From Armatimonadetes bacterium RBG_19FT_COMBO_69_19 (lineage in GTDB: Bacteria > Sysuimicrobiota > Sysuimicrobiia > Sysuimicrobiales > Kaftiobacteriaceae): a DNA stretch of 15,455 nucleotides. Every line of letters starts with the position of its first letter. Position 1 is the first letter of the stretch. Positions 1 through 6,647 of the stretch are shown here, piece after piece. The DNA lies in NCBI GenBank assembly GCA_001768125.1, contig MENB01000130.1:1041-16495 (forward strand), given 5' to 3'. Position numbers and translations under genes: made by a program. A model generated the notes under the pieces. The model saw only the letters and a program-made list of their open reading frames with translations. It did no database searches and was not told where the DNA came from.

Positions 1-366
1 GGCTCGGTCGACCTGCCCGGCGACGATCAGCAGCGCGAAGAGGGCGTCGGTGCCGATCTCCTTCACGAGCGGGACGAAGGTGTTGCCGAGCCGCGTCACC
101 GTTTCGATGAGCTCGTTGCGCCTGCGGAGGTCCTCGTTCGTCCGGGGGATGTGGAAGTAGCGGCTGAACGGCGCCCCCTCACCCTCATCGGCGACCATCA
201 ACGCCCGGTGGGTGGGATCCTCCGCGAGGTGGAAGTCCAGTGCGGAGTGGTTCGCGCCCCGACCCAGCGCCGCGTGGGTCGTGACGTCCTCGACGCGCTG
301 CCCCCGGTAATAGACCTCGCGGCCGTCCCGCAGTCCCTGCCGGTACGCCTGCGGTGTGCGCAGCAT
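1..366 (-). CDS. HpaB/AbfD-superfamily flavoprotein, N-terminal part (3' end outside window)
   Basis: The 122 residues visible match the N-terminal domain of the 4-hydroxyphenylacetate 3-monooxygenase / 4-hydroxybutyryl-CoA dehydratase superfamily. They open with MLRTPQAYRQGLRDGREVYY, then a G-x-R-V-x-D-V-T-T-H segment (residues 22-31) and a TNEDLRRR segment (76-83). These resemble the DGREVYxxGxxVxDVTTHP and S-x-DDLR blocks of HpaB. Family members are FAD-dependent hydroxylases of phenolic rings, or flavin plus [4Fe-4S] dehydratases. The residues aligning with the dehydratase Fe-S cysteines (Cys99, Cys103 in clostridial AbfD) are Pro99 and Glu103 here, which favours a monooxygenase-like or uncharacterised member. 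The ATG follows the stop of the upstream small gene by 4 bases and has only a weak ribosome site, so translation is probably coupled. The remaining two thirds, including most of the flavin site, are not visible. Confidence 0.8.
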   Translation of the reverse strand, partial: MLRTPQAYRQGLRDGREVYYRGQRVEDVTTHAALGRGANHSALDFHLAEDPTHRALMVADEGEGAPFSRYFHIPRTNEDLRRRNELIETVTRLGNTFVPLVKEIGTDALFALLIVAGQVDRA

Positions 367-370
367 GCGC

Positions 371-520
371 TCAGCGCCTGATGAGCAGGAAGATCCCGGC
401 GAGCAGCGCGATGACCGCCATCACGCGGTCCCGATTGGGGAAGCTCAGCCGCACGAACGCGGTCAGTCCGGTGAGTATGAGCCAGATCGCCAGCAGGATC
501 GTGCCGATATCCACAGCCAT
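371..520 (-). CDS. Small two-helix membrane protein (49 aa), unknown function
   Basis: This 49-residue protein consists of two hydrophobic helices (about residues 5-24 and 33-47) joined by a short basic turn, SFPNRDR, and ends in RR. It should form a helical hairpin in the inner membrane with the basic loop on the cytoplasmic side. I recognise the general look (GTILLAIWLILTGL, then a second helix AVIALLAGIFLLIRR) from short hypothetical proteins in many bacteria, but I know of no assigned function. The start is well supported by a GGGAGGTG ribosome site directly before the ATG. It lies between the oxidoreductase beta subunit and the HpaB-like gene, 4 bases before the latter, so it is probably part of that operon. 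A longer in-frame reading upstream would run antisense-like through the oxidoreductase gene and is not credible. Confidence 0.72.
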   Translation of the reverse strand: MAVDIGTILLAIWLILTGLTAFVRLSFPNRDRVMAVIALLAGIFLLIRR

Positions 521-523
521 CAC

Positions 524-537
524 CTCCCTCGAGGGAG
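524..537. promoter_or_regulatory. 14-bp perfect palindrome overlapping the ribosome site of the small membrane gene
   Basis: CTCCCTCGAGGGAG reads the same on both strands. In the minus-strand transcript its right half is the Shine-Dalgarno sequence of the 49-aa gene. CTCCC could pair with GGGAG around a TCGA tetraloop and hide the ribosome site. It could equally be a protein-binding site or chance; only the symmetry is seen. Confidence 0.35.
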
Positions 538-591
538 AGGCATTCACCGTCTGGGTCGGAAGGGCCTGTGACGCAAGAGCGCGCGCGGGGC

Positions 592-1467
592 CTACACGAA
601 CTCGCGCAGCAGTGGCTTGATGTCGGCGTCCTGCAGCTCCTGTGGCCACATCGGCGCGCGCTTGAACGTCTTCTTGTTTCGCGGGTGGCGGTAGATGATG
701 CCGAGCGGCAGCCGCCCCCGGCGGTCGAAATCGTTCAGCAGGTCCCACGCGCCGTTGATGTCCTCGGGGTTGTGGTCGCCCGGGATCTCCTCGACGTGCT
801 CACGGTACCAGTCGTAGGTGTTGAACTTGTTGTACGTCACGCAGGGCGAGAAGTCATTCACCATGGCGAAGCCCTTGTGCTGCAGCCCCTGGACGTAGAT
901 CTCCGCCGCGTGCTTCGGGTCGCCGGAGAACGACTGCGCCACGAAGGTGGCGCCGGCGGTGAGGGCCAGGCGCAGCGGCGAGAACGGCGGCGGGGACTCC
1001 TCGGAAAAGTCCTTGAGATCCATCCCGCGGCCGTGGGTCGGCGAGTTCTGCCCCTTGGTCAGACCGTAGACCCCGTTGTCCATGATGACGTGCATGATCG
1101 CCGGGTCGCGCCGGCAGACGTGCACGAAGTTCTCGACGCCGATCGCGAACGTGTCGCCGTCGCCGGCCATCGAGATGACCTTCAGGTCGGGATTCGCCAT
1201 CTTGGCGCCCAAGGCGTAGGCCAGCGGGCCGCCGTGGCTGCCGTGGAACGCGTTCCCGTTGAGGTAGTTGCGGATCTGCCCCGAGCAGCCGATCCCGCCG
1301 ACCAGCAGTACCTGGTACGGCGTGATCTCCATCTTGGTCAGGGCCATCTTCACCGCGGCCAGGACGCCGAAGTCTCCGCACCCGGGGCACCACTGGATGC
1401 GGTGCCGGGGCGTGGCGTTCTCGTCCCAGACTTTCGCCGAGAGCTTCTGTGCCTTCGTGTCTGCCAT
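592..1467 (-). CDS. korB: 2-oxoacid:ferredoxin oxidoreductase, beta subunit
   Basis: This is the thiamine-diphosphate-binding beta subunit (291 aa) of a 2-oxoacid:ferredoxin oxidoreductase, which decarboxylates 2-oxoacids to acyl-CoA and passes electrons to ferredoxin. CPGCGD is at residues 27-32, GIGCSG at 58-63, and the TPP/Mg motif GDGD at 102-105 is followed by NGVYGLTKGQ at 131-140. Cys27, Cys30, Cys61 and Cys209 have the spacing of the four [4Fe-4S] ligands in two-subunit archaeal-type enzymes, so electron transfer should be intact. Length is normal. It starts 16 bases after the stop of the alpha gene, with GAGG about 11 bases ahead of the ATG. The substrate (2-oxoglutarate, pyruvate, branched-chain or aryl 2-oxoacid) cannot be read from sequence. 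The symbol follows the common name for this architecture and does not imply 2-oxoglutarate. Confidence 0.93.
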   Translation of the reverse strand: MADTKAQKLSAKVWDENATPRHRIQWCPGCGDFGVLAAVKMALTKMEITPYQVLLVGGIGCSGQIRNYLNGNAFHGSHGGPLAYALGAKMANPDLKVISMAGDGDTFAIGVENFVHVCRRDPAIMHVIMDNGVYGLTKGQNSPTHGRGMDLKDFSEESPPPFSPLRLALTAGATFVAQSFSGDPKHAAEIYVQGLQHKGFAMVNDFSPCVTYNKFNTYDWYREHVEEIPGDHNPEDINGAWDLLNDFDRRGRLPLGIIYRHPRNKKTFKRAPMWPQELQDADIKPLLREFV

Positions 1468-1483
1468 CGCGCTCGATGCCTCG

Positions 1484-3361
1484 CTAGTCGCCTTCTGAGA
1501 CTTTCACCGGCACGGGTCCGTCCGTGATCCGCACTATCGGCACGCCGCCGTGGAGGATCGCCTCGACCCCCTCGACGATTTCCGCCGGGTACAGTGGCAG
1601 ACCGTTGTACTTGACGATGCGCCGGACCGGGACCAGACAGCGGGACTGAATGACATCCGCGAACTGGCCGCTGAAGTTCTGCTCCACGGCGATGACGGTG
1701 GACGCCTTCTCCAGCAGCGGCTTCGCGGCCTCGGTGTGGAAGGGCCACAGGTGCGTGAAGTGGGCCACCGCCACCTCGATGCCGCGCTCCCGGAGGCGGT
1801 GCTGTGCATCGAGGATGACGGGCCGGCTGCTGCCCCACCCGACGAGCACGGGCTTGCCGTCGGGCTTCCCGGCGACGTAGGGTGAGCGGCCGTCCGCCTT
1901 GAGGTACGTCTGCATCTTGCGGATGCGCTTCTCCACCTGGGCCTTGCGGATGAGGGGATCGGTGCTCACGAAGCCGCGCTCATCGTGCTCTGAGCCCGTG
2001 ATCTTGAAGATGGCCCCGGGCGTGCCCGGCACGAGCCGGGGGGAGATGCCGCTGTCGGTCACCACGTAGCGCCGGTAGGCGCCGTCCCGCCGCAGGTCGT
2101 CCTCGCGGACCAGCGTCGAGCGGTCGATCGCGGCCGGTTGCTTCAGGAAGAACGATTCCGGGATGGCCTTGCGGCCCTCGGAGAGGTTCAGGTCCGTCAG
2201 GAAGAACACGGGGCACTGGTACTTGTCCGCCAGCTCGTGCGCTTCCATCATCATCGTGTAGCACTCTTCCTGCGTGGCGGGGGCGAGGACGATGCGCGGG
2301 ATCTCTCCGTGGCCGCCGAAGACCGACAGCCACAGATCGCCCTGCTCGCTCTTCGTGGGCATCCCCGTGCTCGGCCCGGCGCGCTGCGTGTCGATGATGA
2401 CCACCGGCGTCTCGGTCATCCCCGACACGCCGAACTCCTCGACCTTCAGGGAGAGCCCCGGGCCCGAGGTCCCCACCATGCTGCGCACGCCGGTCAGCGC
2501 GGCGCCGATCGCGGCGCGGATGGACTCGCGCTCGTTCTGTCCCTGCAGGGCGCGCCCGCCGTAGGCCGGGAGGTGCTCTTCCATGAACTCGAGGATGGCC
2601 GAGGCCGGTGTGATCGGATAGCCGGCGTAGAAGCGGCAGCCGGCCTTGATCGCGCCGACGGACAGCGCCTCGTTGCCGCTGATGAGGAGGAACGGCTCTG
2701 TGATCGGGCGGGGCTCGAGGCGGTACCCGGCGTCGGCCCAGCCCTTGTCCTTGAGGATGGCCTCGACGGCCTGCGAGCCCCGCTGCGCCGCCTGGATGTT
2801 CATGTCGACGATCTCCTGCCCCTTGCTCAGGAACCGCTCCTCGATCAGCCCTCGGAAGTAGGTGCCCTTCGGGTCGAAGTCCAGCAGCCGGAACAGCGCG
2901 CCGACCATGACGATGTTCTTGACGACGTCCTTCTTCAGCTCGTCGCGGGCGATGTCCCGAGCGGCGATCGGGAAGACCTTGACGCCGCGGTGTTCCAGCT
3001 CGGCGGTGTCGATCTCGCCGGTGCTGCTGTCGTAGATGAGGACCCCGCCGGGCTTGAGCTCCGTGCCGTGGCGCAGGACGGTGTCGCGGTTCGGCTGCAG
3101 GTTCGCATCGGGGTTGCTGTCGTAGTCGAGCGCGATCAGGATGTCGACCTCGCGGTCGCCCCAGGAGGTCGGCGCGGCGGCCGTGATCAGCATGGGGTCG
3201 TACTGATGGGCGCCGTAGATCGTCGAGGCGTAGCCGCGTTCCATCGCGAGCACGTGCAGCCCGGCGCGGGTGAGGATGCGTCCGAGCACGTCGGTCATCG
3301 TCACCACGCCGTCGCGCAGCTGCACGCCGCCGACCAGGACTTTGAGGTTATTGACGATCAC
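1484..3361 (-). CDS. korA: 2-oxoacid:ferredoxin oxidoreductase, fused gamma-alpha subunit
   Basis: A 625-residue fusion of the gamma domain (about 1-190) and the alpha pyrimidine-binding and C-terminal domains (about 225-620). The diagnostic YPITPA is at residues 248-253, GTSGPG at 297-302, and RAGPSTGMPTKSEQGDL at 326-342. The C-terminal alpha domain begins near VGWGSSRP and includes HLWPFH and EQNFSGQ. With the beta subunit it forms the CoA-acylating oxidoreductase in the cytoplasm. The start is GTG, read MIVNNLKVLVGG, with only a modest purine-rich ribosome site (GGGACGGGGA). The gamma domain lacks the usual G-x-GGQG/GEG glycine motif and reads GGVQLRDGVV instead. It heads the minus-strand operon, faces livM across a divergent region, and is followed by the beta subunit. 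Identification of the family is secure; the substrate is not. Confidence 0.93.
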   Translation of the reverse strand: MIVNNLKVLVGGVQLRDGVVTMTDVLGRILTRAGLHVLAMERGYASTIYGAHQYDPMLITAAAPTSWGDREVDILIALDYDSNPDANLQPNRDTVLRHGTELKPGGVLIYDSSTGEIDTAELEHRGVKVFPIAARDIARDELKKDVVKNIVMVGALFRLLDFDPKGTYFRGLIEERFLSKGQEIVDMNIQAAQRGSQAVEAILKDKGWADAGYRLEPRPITEPFLLISGNEALSVGAIKAGCRFYAGYPITPASAILEFMEEHLPAYGGRALQGQNERESIRAAIGAALTGVRSMVGTSGPGLSLKVEEFGVSGMTETPVVIIDTQRAGPSTGMPTKSEQGDLWLSVFGGHGEIPRIVLAPATQEECYTMMMEAHELADKYQCPVFFLTDLNLSEGRKAIPESFFLKQPAAIDRSTLVREDDLRRDGAYRRYVVTDSGISPRLVPGTPGAIFKITGSEHDERGFVSTDPLIRKAQVEKRIRKMQTYLKADGRSPYVAGKPDGKPVLVGWGSSRPVILDAQHRLRERGIEVAVAHFTHLWPFHTEAAKPLLEKASTVIAVEQNFSGQFADVIQSRCLVPVRRIVKYNGLPLYPAEIVEGVEAILHGGVPIVRITDGPVPVKVSEGD

Positions 3362-3435
3362 AATCGTCCCCGTCCCTTCCGACGAAGATCAAGCCCCTGG
3401 TGGAAGGCCCCCAGAGGCCTGAACCAGCGCAGAAA

Positions 3436-3445
3436 AACGCGCGTT
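3436..3445. promoter_or_regulatory. Palindrome in the divergent korA/livM intergenic region
   Basis: AACGCGCGTT is a perfect 10-bp palindrome in a locally AT-richer part of the 167 bases between the two divergent start codons. It could be an operator serving both transcription units. No convincing -35/-10 pair could be picked out on either strand, so this is a candidate only. Confidence 0.25.
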
Positions 3446-3528
3446 CATCATACCATACCGACCATGCCGTGGAAAACGGCCGCAGCGAACGCAGGGAAGC
3501 CTTCTCGAGGGAGAGAACTCGGCGAGGC

Positions 3529-4509
3529 GTGGAACTCCGCCAGCGCTACGAGGAAGACCTCTACCTCGTCCGCGGGGCGCTCGGCTGGACGGCCCTCCTG
3601 GCTCTCATCGCCCTGCTCGCGCTGCTGCCGGTCCTGGCGCCGGGATACTTCCTCTATACCGCGTCGCTCATCGCCGCCCACATCGTCATCGCCGTCGGGC
3701 TCAACCTCCTCGTGGGATATACGGGGCAGATCTCGCTCGGCCATGCCGGCTTCGTCGCGGTCGGCGCCTACGCGGCCGGGATCCTGGCCGCCCGACTGCA
3801 CCTCCCGTGGCCCGCGGCGATGGCCGGGGGCGGGCTGGTCGCAGCGCTCTTCGGCTTTCTGGTGGGGATCCCCGCGCTGCGCCTGACCGGGCCTTACCTC
3901 ACGATCGCCACCCTCGGATTCGGCATCGCCGTGAACCAAGTACTCACCAACTGGGAGGCGCTGTCCGGCGGGCGGAGCGGGCTGTTTCTGCCCAAGCTGG
4001 CCATCGCCGGGACACGCCTGCGCGATCACCACATCTACTACCTGTTCGCGGCCATCGCCGCGGCGGGGGTCTGGGTCGCCTTCAACCTGGTACGCTCGCA
4101 CATCGGCCGCGCGTTCGTCGCCATCCGGGACAGCGACATCGCCGCGGAGGTGACGGGTGTCAACCTCACCATCTACAAGACCCTCGCCTTCGCGGTGAGC
4201 GCGTTTTACGCCGGCCTGGGCGGGGCGATGCTCGCCTATCTGCTGGGCTTCCTCGAGCCGCAGATGTTCACGCTGTTCGAGTCTGTCTACTACCTCAGCA
4301 TGATCGTGGTCGGCGGGCTGGGCACGATCCCCGGCTCGGTCCTCGGCGCCGCCCTGCTCACGATCCTCCCGCAGCAGCTGGCCGGCCTGAAGCAATTCCT
4401 CCCGCTGGTCTACGGGGCGACGATCGTCTTCGTTATGGCCGTGGAGCCGTGGGGGCTATACGGGCGGTGGCTGCGGATCAAGCTCTGGTTCAAGACATGG
4501 CCCTTCTAG
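3529..4509 (+). CDS. livM: Liv-type ABC transporter permease, LivM family
   Basis: An inner-membrane permease of the branched-chain amino acid/carboxylate ABC family (about 326 aa from the chosen start), with eight or more hydrophobic segments. The hallmark GLNLLVGYTGQISLGHAGF block is followed by GAYAAG, then LRLTGPYLTIATLGFG, and the permease-ATPase contact region GRAFVAIRDSDIAAEVTGV. All are typical of LivM. The start is uncertain: in-frame GTG codons lie at 3400, 3469 and 3529, and no ATG is available. I chose 3529 because the resulting N-terminus (VELRQRYEEDLYLVRGA, then the first helix) resembles family members. Even so, its purine-rich GAGGGAGAG lies rather far upstream. The gene overlaps livH by 13 bases and leads the five-gene operon. 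Confidence 0.9.
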   Translation: MELRQRYEEDLYLVRGALGWTALLALIALLALLPVLAPGYFLYTASLIAAHIVIAVGLNLLVGYTGQISLGHAGFVAVGAYAAGILAARLHLPWPAAMAGGGLVAALFGFLVGIPALRLTGPYLTIATLGFGIAVNQVLTNWEALSGGRSGLFLPKLAIAGTRLRDHHIYYLFAAIAAAGVWVAFNLVRSHIGRAFVAIRDSDIAAEVTGVNLTIYKTLAFAVSAFYAGLGGAMLAYLLGFLEPQMFTLFESVYYLSMIVVGGLGTIPGSVLGAALLTILPQQLAGLKQFLPLVYGATIVFVMAVEPWGLYGRWLRIKLWFKTWPF

Positions 4510-5375
4510 CCCAGTACGTCGTCGGGGGGCTCGCCGTCGGCAGCCTCTACGCGCTCGTGGCGCTGGGCATCGTGCTGCTGTACCGTACCTCCCGCATCCT
4601 GAACTTCGCCCACGGGGATCTCGCCACGTTCGGCACGTTCATCGCCTTCGCCCTGATCAGCACAGCGCACTGGCCGTTCGCCGCGGCCTCGGCCGGCAGC
4701 CTCCTCGCCACCGCGCTGGTGGGGGCGGCCTTCTTCTTCCTGGTCATCCGGCCGGCGAAGGAGGCGACGCTGCTCGGCAAGATCGTCATCACCCTCGGCC
4801 TGGCCCTCATCCTGCAGGGGGCGACCGCCGTGTTCTGGGGGACCGACACGAAGACGATGCCCTTCCCCCTTTCCGACACGAAGGTCTACCGCCTCGGAGA
4901 GGTCGTCATCAGCCAGATCAGTCTGGGGAGTTTCGCCGTCGGGCTGGTCCTGATGGCCGGCCTCTACGTGCTGGTCCAGCGCACGCGGGTGGGGCTGGCG
5001 ATGCGGGCGGTCTCGCAGGACATGGTGGCCGCCCAGGTCCTCGGCATCCCCGTCCGCCGGATCTTCGCCCTGACCTGGGGGCTGGCATCGGCCCTGGGCG
5101 CGGCCGCCGGGATCCTCCTCGCCCCGGTCACGTTGCTCGACCCCTACATGATGCTCGACCCGTTCCTGAAGGGCTTCGCCGCGGCCGTGCTCGGAGGGAT
5201 CGACAGCATGCCGGGCGCGGCGGTGGGGGGGCTGCTGCTGGGAGTGGTGGAAGCCCTGTTCGGCGCGTACGTGTCCGTGAAGTTCAAAACCACCCTGGCC
5301 TTCCTGATCATCATCGCGGTCCTGGTCATCCGCCCGGAAGGACTGCTGGGCAGGGAGTACAAGCGCCGTGTGTAA
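4497..5375 (+). CDS. livH: Liv-type ABC transporter permease, LivH family
   Basis: The second permease subunit (292 aa), very hydrophobic, beginning MALLAQYVVGGLAVGSLYAL. It carries the LivH signature YRTSRILNFAHGDLATFGTF near residue 30. The cytoplasmic coupling loop is RTRVGLAMRAVSQDMVAAQVLGI, and the C-terminal end is AFLIIIAVLVIRPEGLLGRE, as expected for the family. It pairs with LivM to form the membrane channel. The ATG lies inside the last codons of livM in another frame, so translation is probably coupled; no separate strong ribosome site is seen. The long upstream in-frame extension through livM is an out-of-frame reading and was discarded. Confidence 0.93.
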   Translation: MALLAQYVVGGLAVGSLYALVALGIVLLYRTSRILNFAHGDLATFGTFIAFALISTAHWPFAAASAGSLLATALVGAAFFFLVIRPAKEATLLGKIVITLGLALILQGATAVFWGTDTKTMPFPLSDTKVYRLGEVVISQISLGSFAVGLVLMAGLYVLVQRTRVGLAMRAVSQDMVAAQVLGIPVRRIFALTWGLASALGAAAGILLAPVTLLDPYMMLDPFLKGFAAAVLGGIDSMPGAAVGGLLLGVVEALFGAYVSVKFKTTLAFLIIIAVLVIRPEGLLGREYKRRV

Positions 5376-5414
5376 CTAGACGGTACATTCCGAAATCCGC
5401 AGAGGGGTGAGGGA

Positions 5415-6599
5415 ATGAGAACGGCAACCCGGATGGGGGTGCTCGTGGCCGTGCTCGTGCTCGTCGCCACGGTGAGCGTCGGCGTGAGCCAGGAGCGCGG
5501 GATCACCGACACCGAGATCGTCATCGGGAGCTCTCAGCCGCTGTCCGGTCCGGCCGCCTTCTGGGGCCAGGGCGTCGGGGGCGGCATGGACGCCTACCTG
5601 AAGTGGATCAACGACGCCGGCGGCATCAACGGCCGGAAGATCCGGCTCGTGCTGCGCGACGACGGCTATCTGCCCACCCGCGCCGTGGCCAACGTCCGCG
5701 AACTGGTCGAGCGCGAGCGCGTCTTCGCCATCGTCAGCTTGATCGGCTCGGCGAACGCCTTCGCCGTCCGCGACTACATCATCGAGAATCAGGTCCTCTG
5801 GATGACGCCCACCGCGGACGCGAACATGTGGGCCGGGTTCAAGAACAAGAAGTACCTCTTCGTGGGCTACCCGGGCTACGTGGATGAAGGCCGCATCCTG
5901 ACGACCTACGCGGCCAAGAACGAAGGCGTGAAATCCGTGGCCGTCTTCTACCAGAACGACCTGTACGGGCAGAAGGGGCTGCTGGGCATCAAGCGCGGCA
6001 TCGCCGACACGAAGATCAAGCTCGCCACCGCCGTGCCGTACGAGGTCACCGACCGCGATCTCAGCGGACAGGCGGTGAAGCTCCGCCAGTCGGGGGCCGA
6101 CGCCGTCATGCTCTACGCCACCCCGACACAAGGCGCGCTGATCGTGCGCGAGATGGCGAAGATCGGATTCTCGCCGAAGCTGTTCGCGAGCTTCACCCTG
6201 GCCGACCCGGTGATGTTCCAGTTGGCCGGCGACGCCTGGAACGGGGTCATCCTGACGGCCTACTTCCCCGTGCCCGGCACGGACCCGAAGGTGGACGCGA
6301 TGCTGGACACGCTGCTGAAGATCAACCCGCAGCTGCGCCAGAGCCCGTTCAACGCCCTGGCCGGGGTGTCGTTCCTCGAGCCCTTCGTCGAGGCCATCCG
6401 CCGCGCGGGTCCGAACGTGACGCGTGACAGTGTCGTCCGCGCCCTCGAGTCGATGCGGAACTGGAACGGTGAGGTGATCCGCGGGATCACCTTTGGCCCC
6501 GACCGCCATCAGGGGCTGAACCGGATCTACATCATCAAGTCTGAGAACCGGCAGTACAAGAAGCTCACCGACTGGATCGAGTACCCGGTCGGGTTCTGA
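5415..6599 (+). CDS. livK: Periplasmic substrate-binding protein of the Liv-type transporter
   Basis: A type I periplasmic binding protein (394 aa) with an N-terminal signal peptide: basic MRTATR, a hydrophobic run to about residue 24, and likely cleavage near SVGVSQ. There is no lipobox cysteine, so it should be a soluble periplasmic protein, which argues for a two-membrane cell envelope. After the signal come GITDTEIVIGSSQPLSGPAA and GGINGRKIRLVLRDDGY, the standard opening of this family. The family binds branched-chain amino acids, aromatic acids, urea or other small carboxylates, and specificity cannot be read here. A strong ribosome site (GAGGGGTGAGGG) precedes the ATG. A stem-loop directly after the stop could protect the 3' end of the mRNA and raise the level of binding protein over the ATPases. 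Confidence 0.92.
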   Translation: MRTATRMGVLVAVLVLVATVSVGVSQERGITDTEIVIGSSQPLSGPAAFWGQGVGGGMDAYLKWINDAGGINGRKIRLVLRDDGYLPTRAVANVRELVERERVFAIVSLIGSANAFAVRDYIIENQVLWMTPTADANMWAGFKNKKYLFVGYPGYVDEGRILTTYAAKNEGVKSVAVFYQNDLYGQKGLLGIKRGIADTKIKLATAVPYEVTDRDLSGQAVKLRQSGADAVMLYATPTQGALIVREMAKIGFSPKLFASFTLADPVMFQLAGDAWNGVILTAYFPVPGTDPKVDAMLDTLLKINPQLRQSPFNALAGVSFLEPFVEAIRRAGPNVTRDSVVRALESMRNWNGEVIRGITFGPDRHQGLNRIYIIKSENRQYKKLTDWIEYPVGF

Positions 6600-6608
6600 G
6601 TAGGGATC

Positions 6609-6641
6609 CCGGAGGGGTGAGCATGGTCCTCACCCCTCCGG
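6609..6641 (+). promoter_or_regulatory. Intercistronic stem-loop between livK and livG
   Basis: Bases 6609-6621 pair perfectly with 6629-6641 (13 bp, GC-rich) around a 7-base loop. No T-run follows, so it is not a standard intrinsic terminator. Its place after the binding-protein gene suits an mRNA-stabilising or partial attenuation element. The left arm contains a full ribosome-binding sequence (GGAGGGGTGAG), and the loop contains an ATG. Confidence 0.65.
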
Positions 6642-6646
6642 ACTGA
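6623..6646 (+). CDS. Possible 7-codon leader peptide (MVLTPPD) upstream of livG
   Basis: An ATG follows a textbook ribosome site (GGAGGGGTGA, with GAGGGGTGAG identical to the sequence ahead of livK). It opens a reading frame of seven codons, MVLTPPD, ending in TGA at 6644-6646. The stop is separated by one base from the GTG start of livG, which has no ribosome site of its own. This is the arrangement expected for termination-reinitiation coupling. Ribosomes on it would also melt the stem-loop that contains it. It is too short to judge by composition, so the coding claim is inference from layout. Confidence 0.4.
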   Translation: MVLTPPD

Positions 6647-6647
6647 C

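Noticed and set aside
568..1527. 319-codon plus-strand open frame opposite the oxidoreductase beta gene
   Set aside because: The composition is typical of antisense frames of GC-rich genes, while the minus strand gives intact TPP and Fe-S motifs.
2138..3886. 582-codon plus-strand open frame opposite the oxidoreductase alpha gene and running into livM
   Set aside because: Arg/Asp/Val/Gly-rich with no domain; it is the mirror of a strongly coding minus strand in high-GC DNA and reads livM out of frame.
5376..6509. 377-codon minus-strand frame opposite livK
   Set aside because: No recognisable motif, and livK on the plus strand has a signal peptide and family motifs over its full length.
6609..6641. 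Rho-independent terminator after livK
   Set aside because: The stem is strong but no T-run follows, and the operon continues with livG, so it is listed as a regulatory stem-loop instead.
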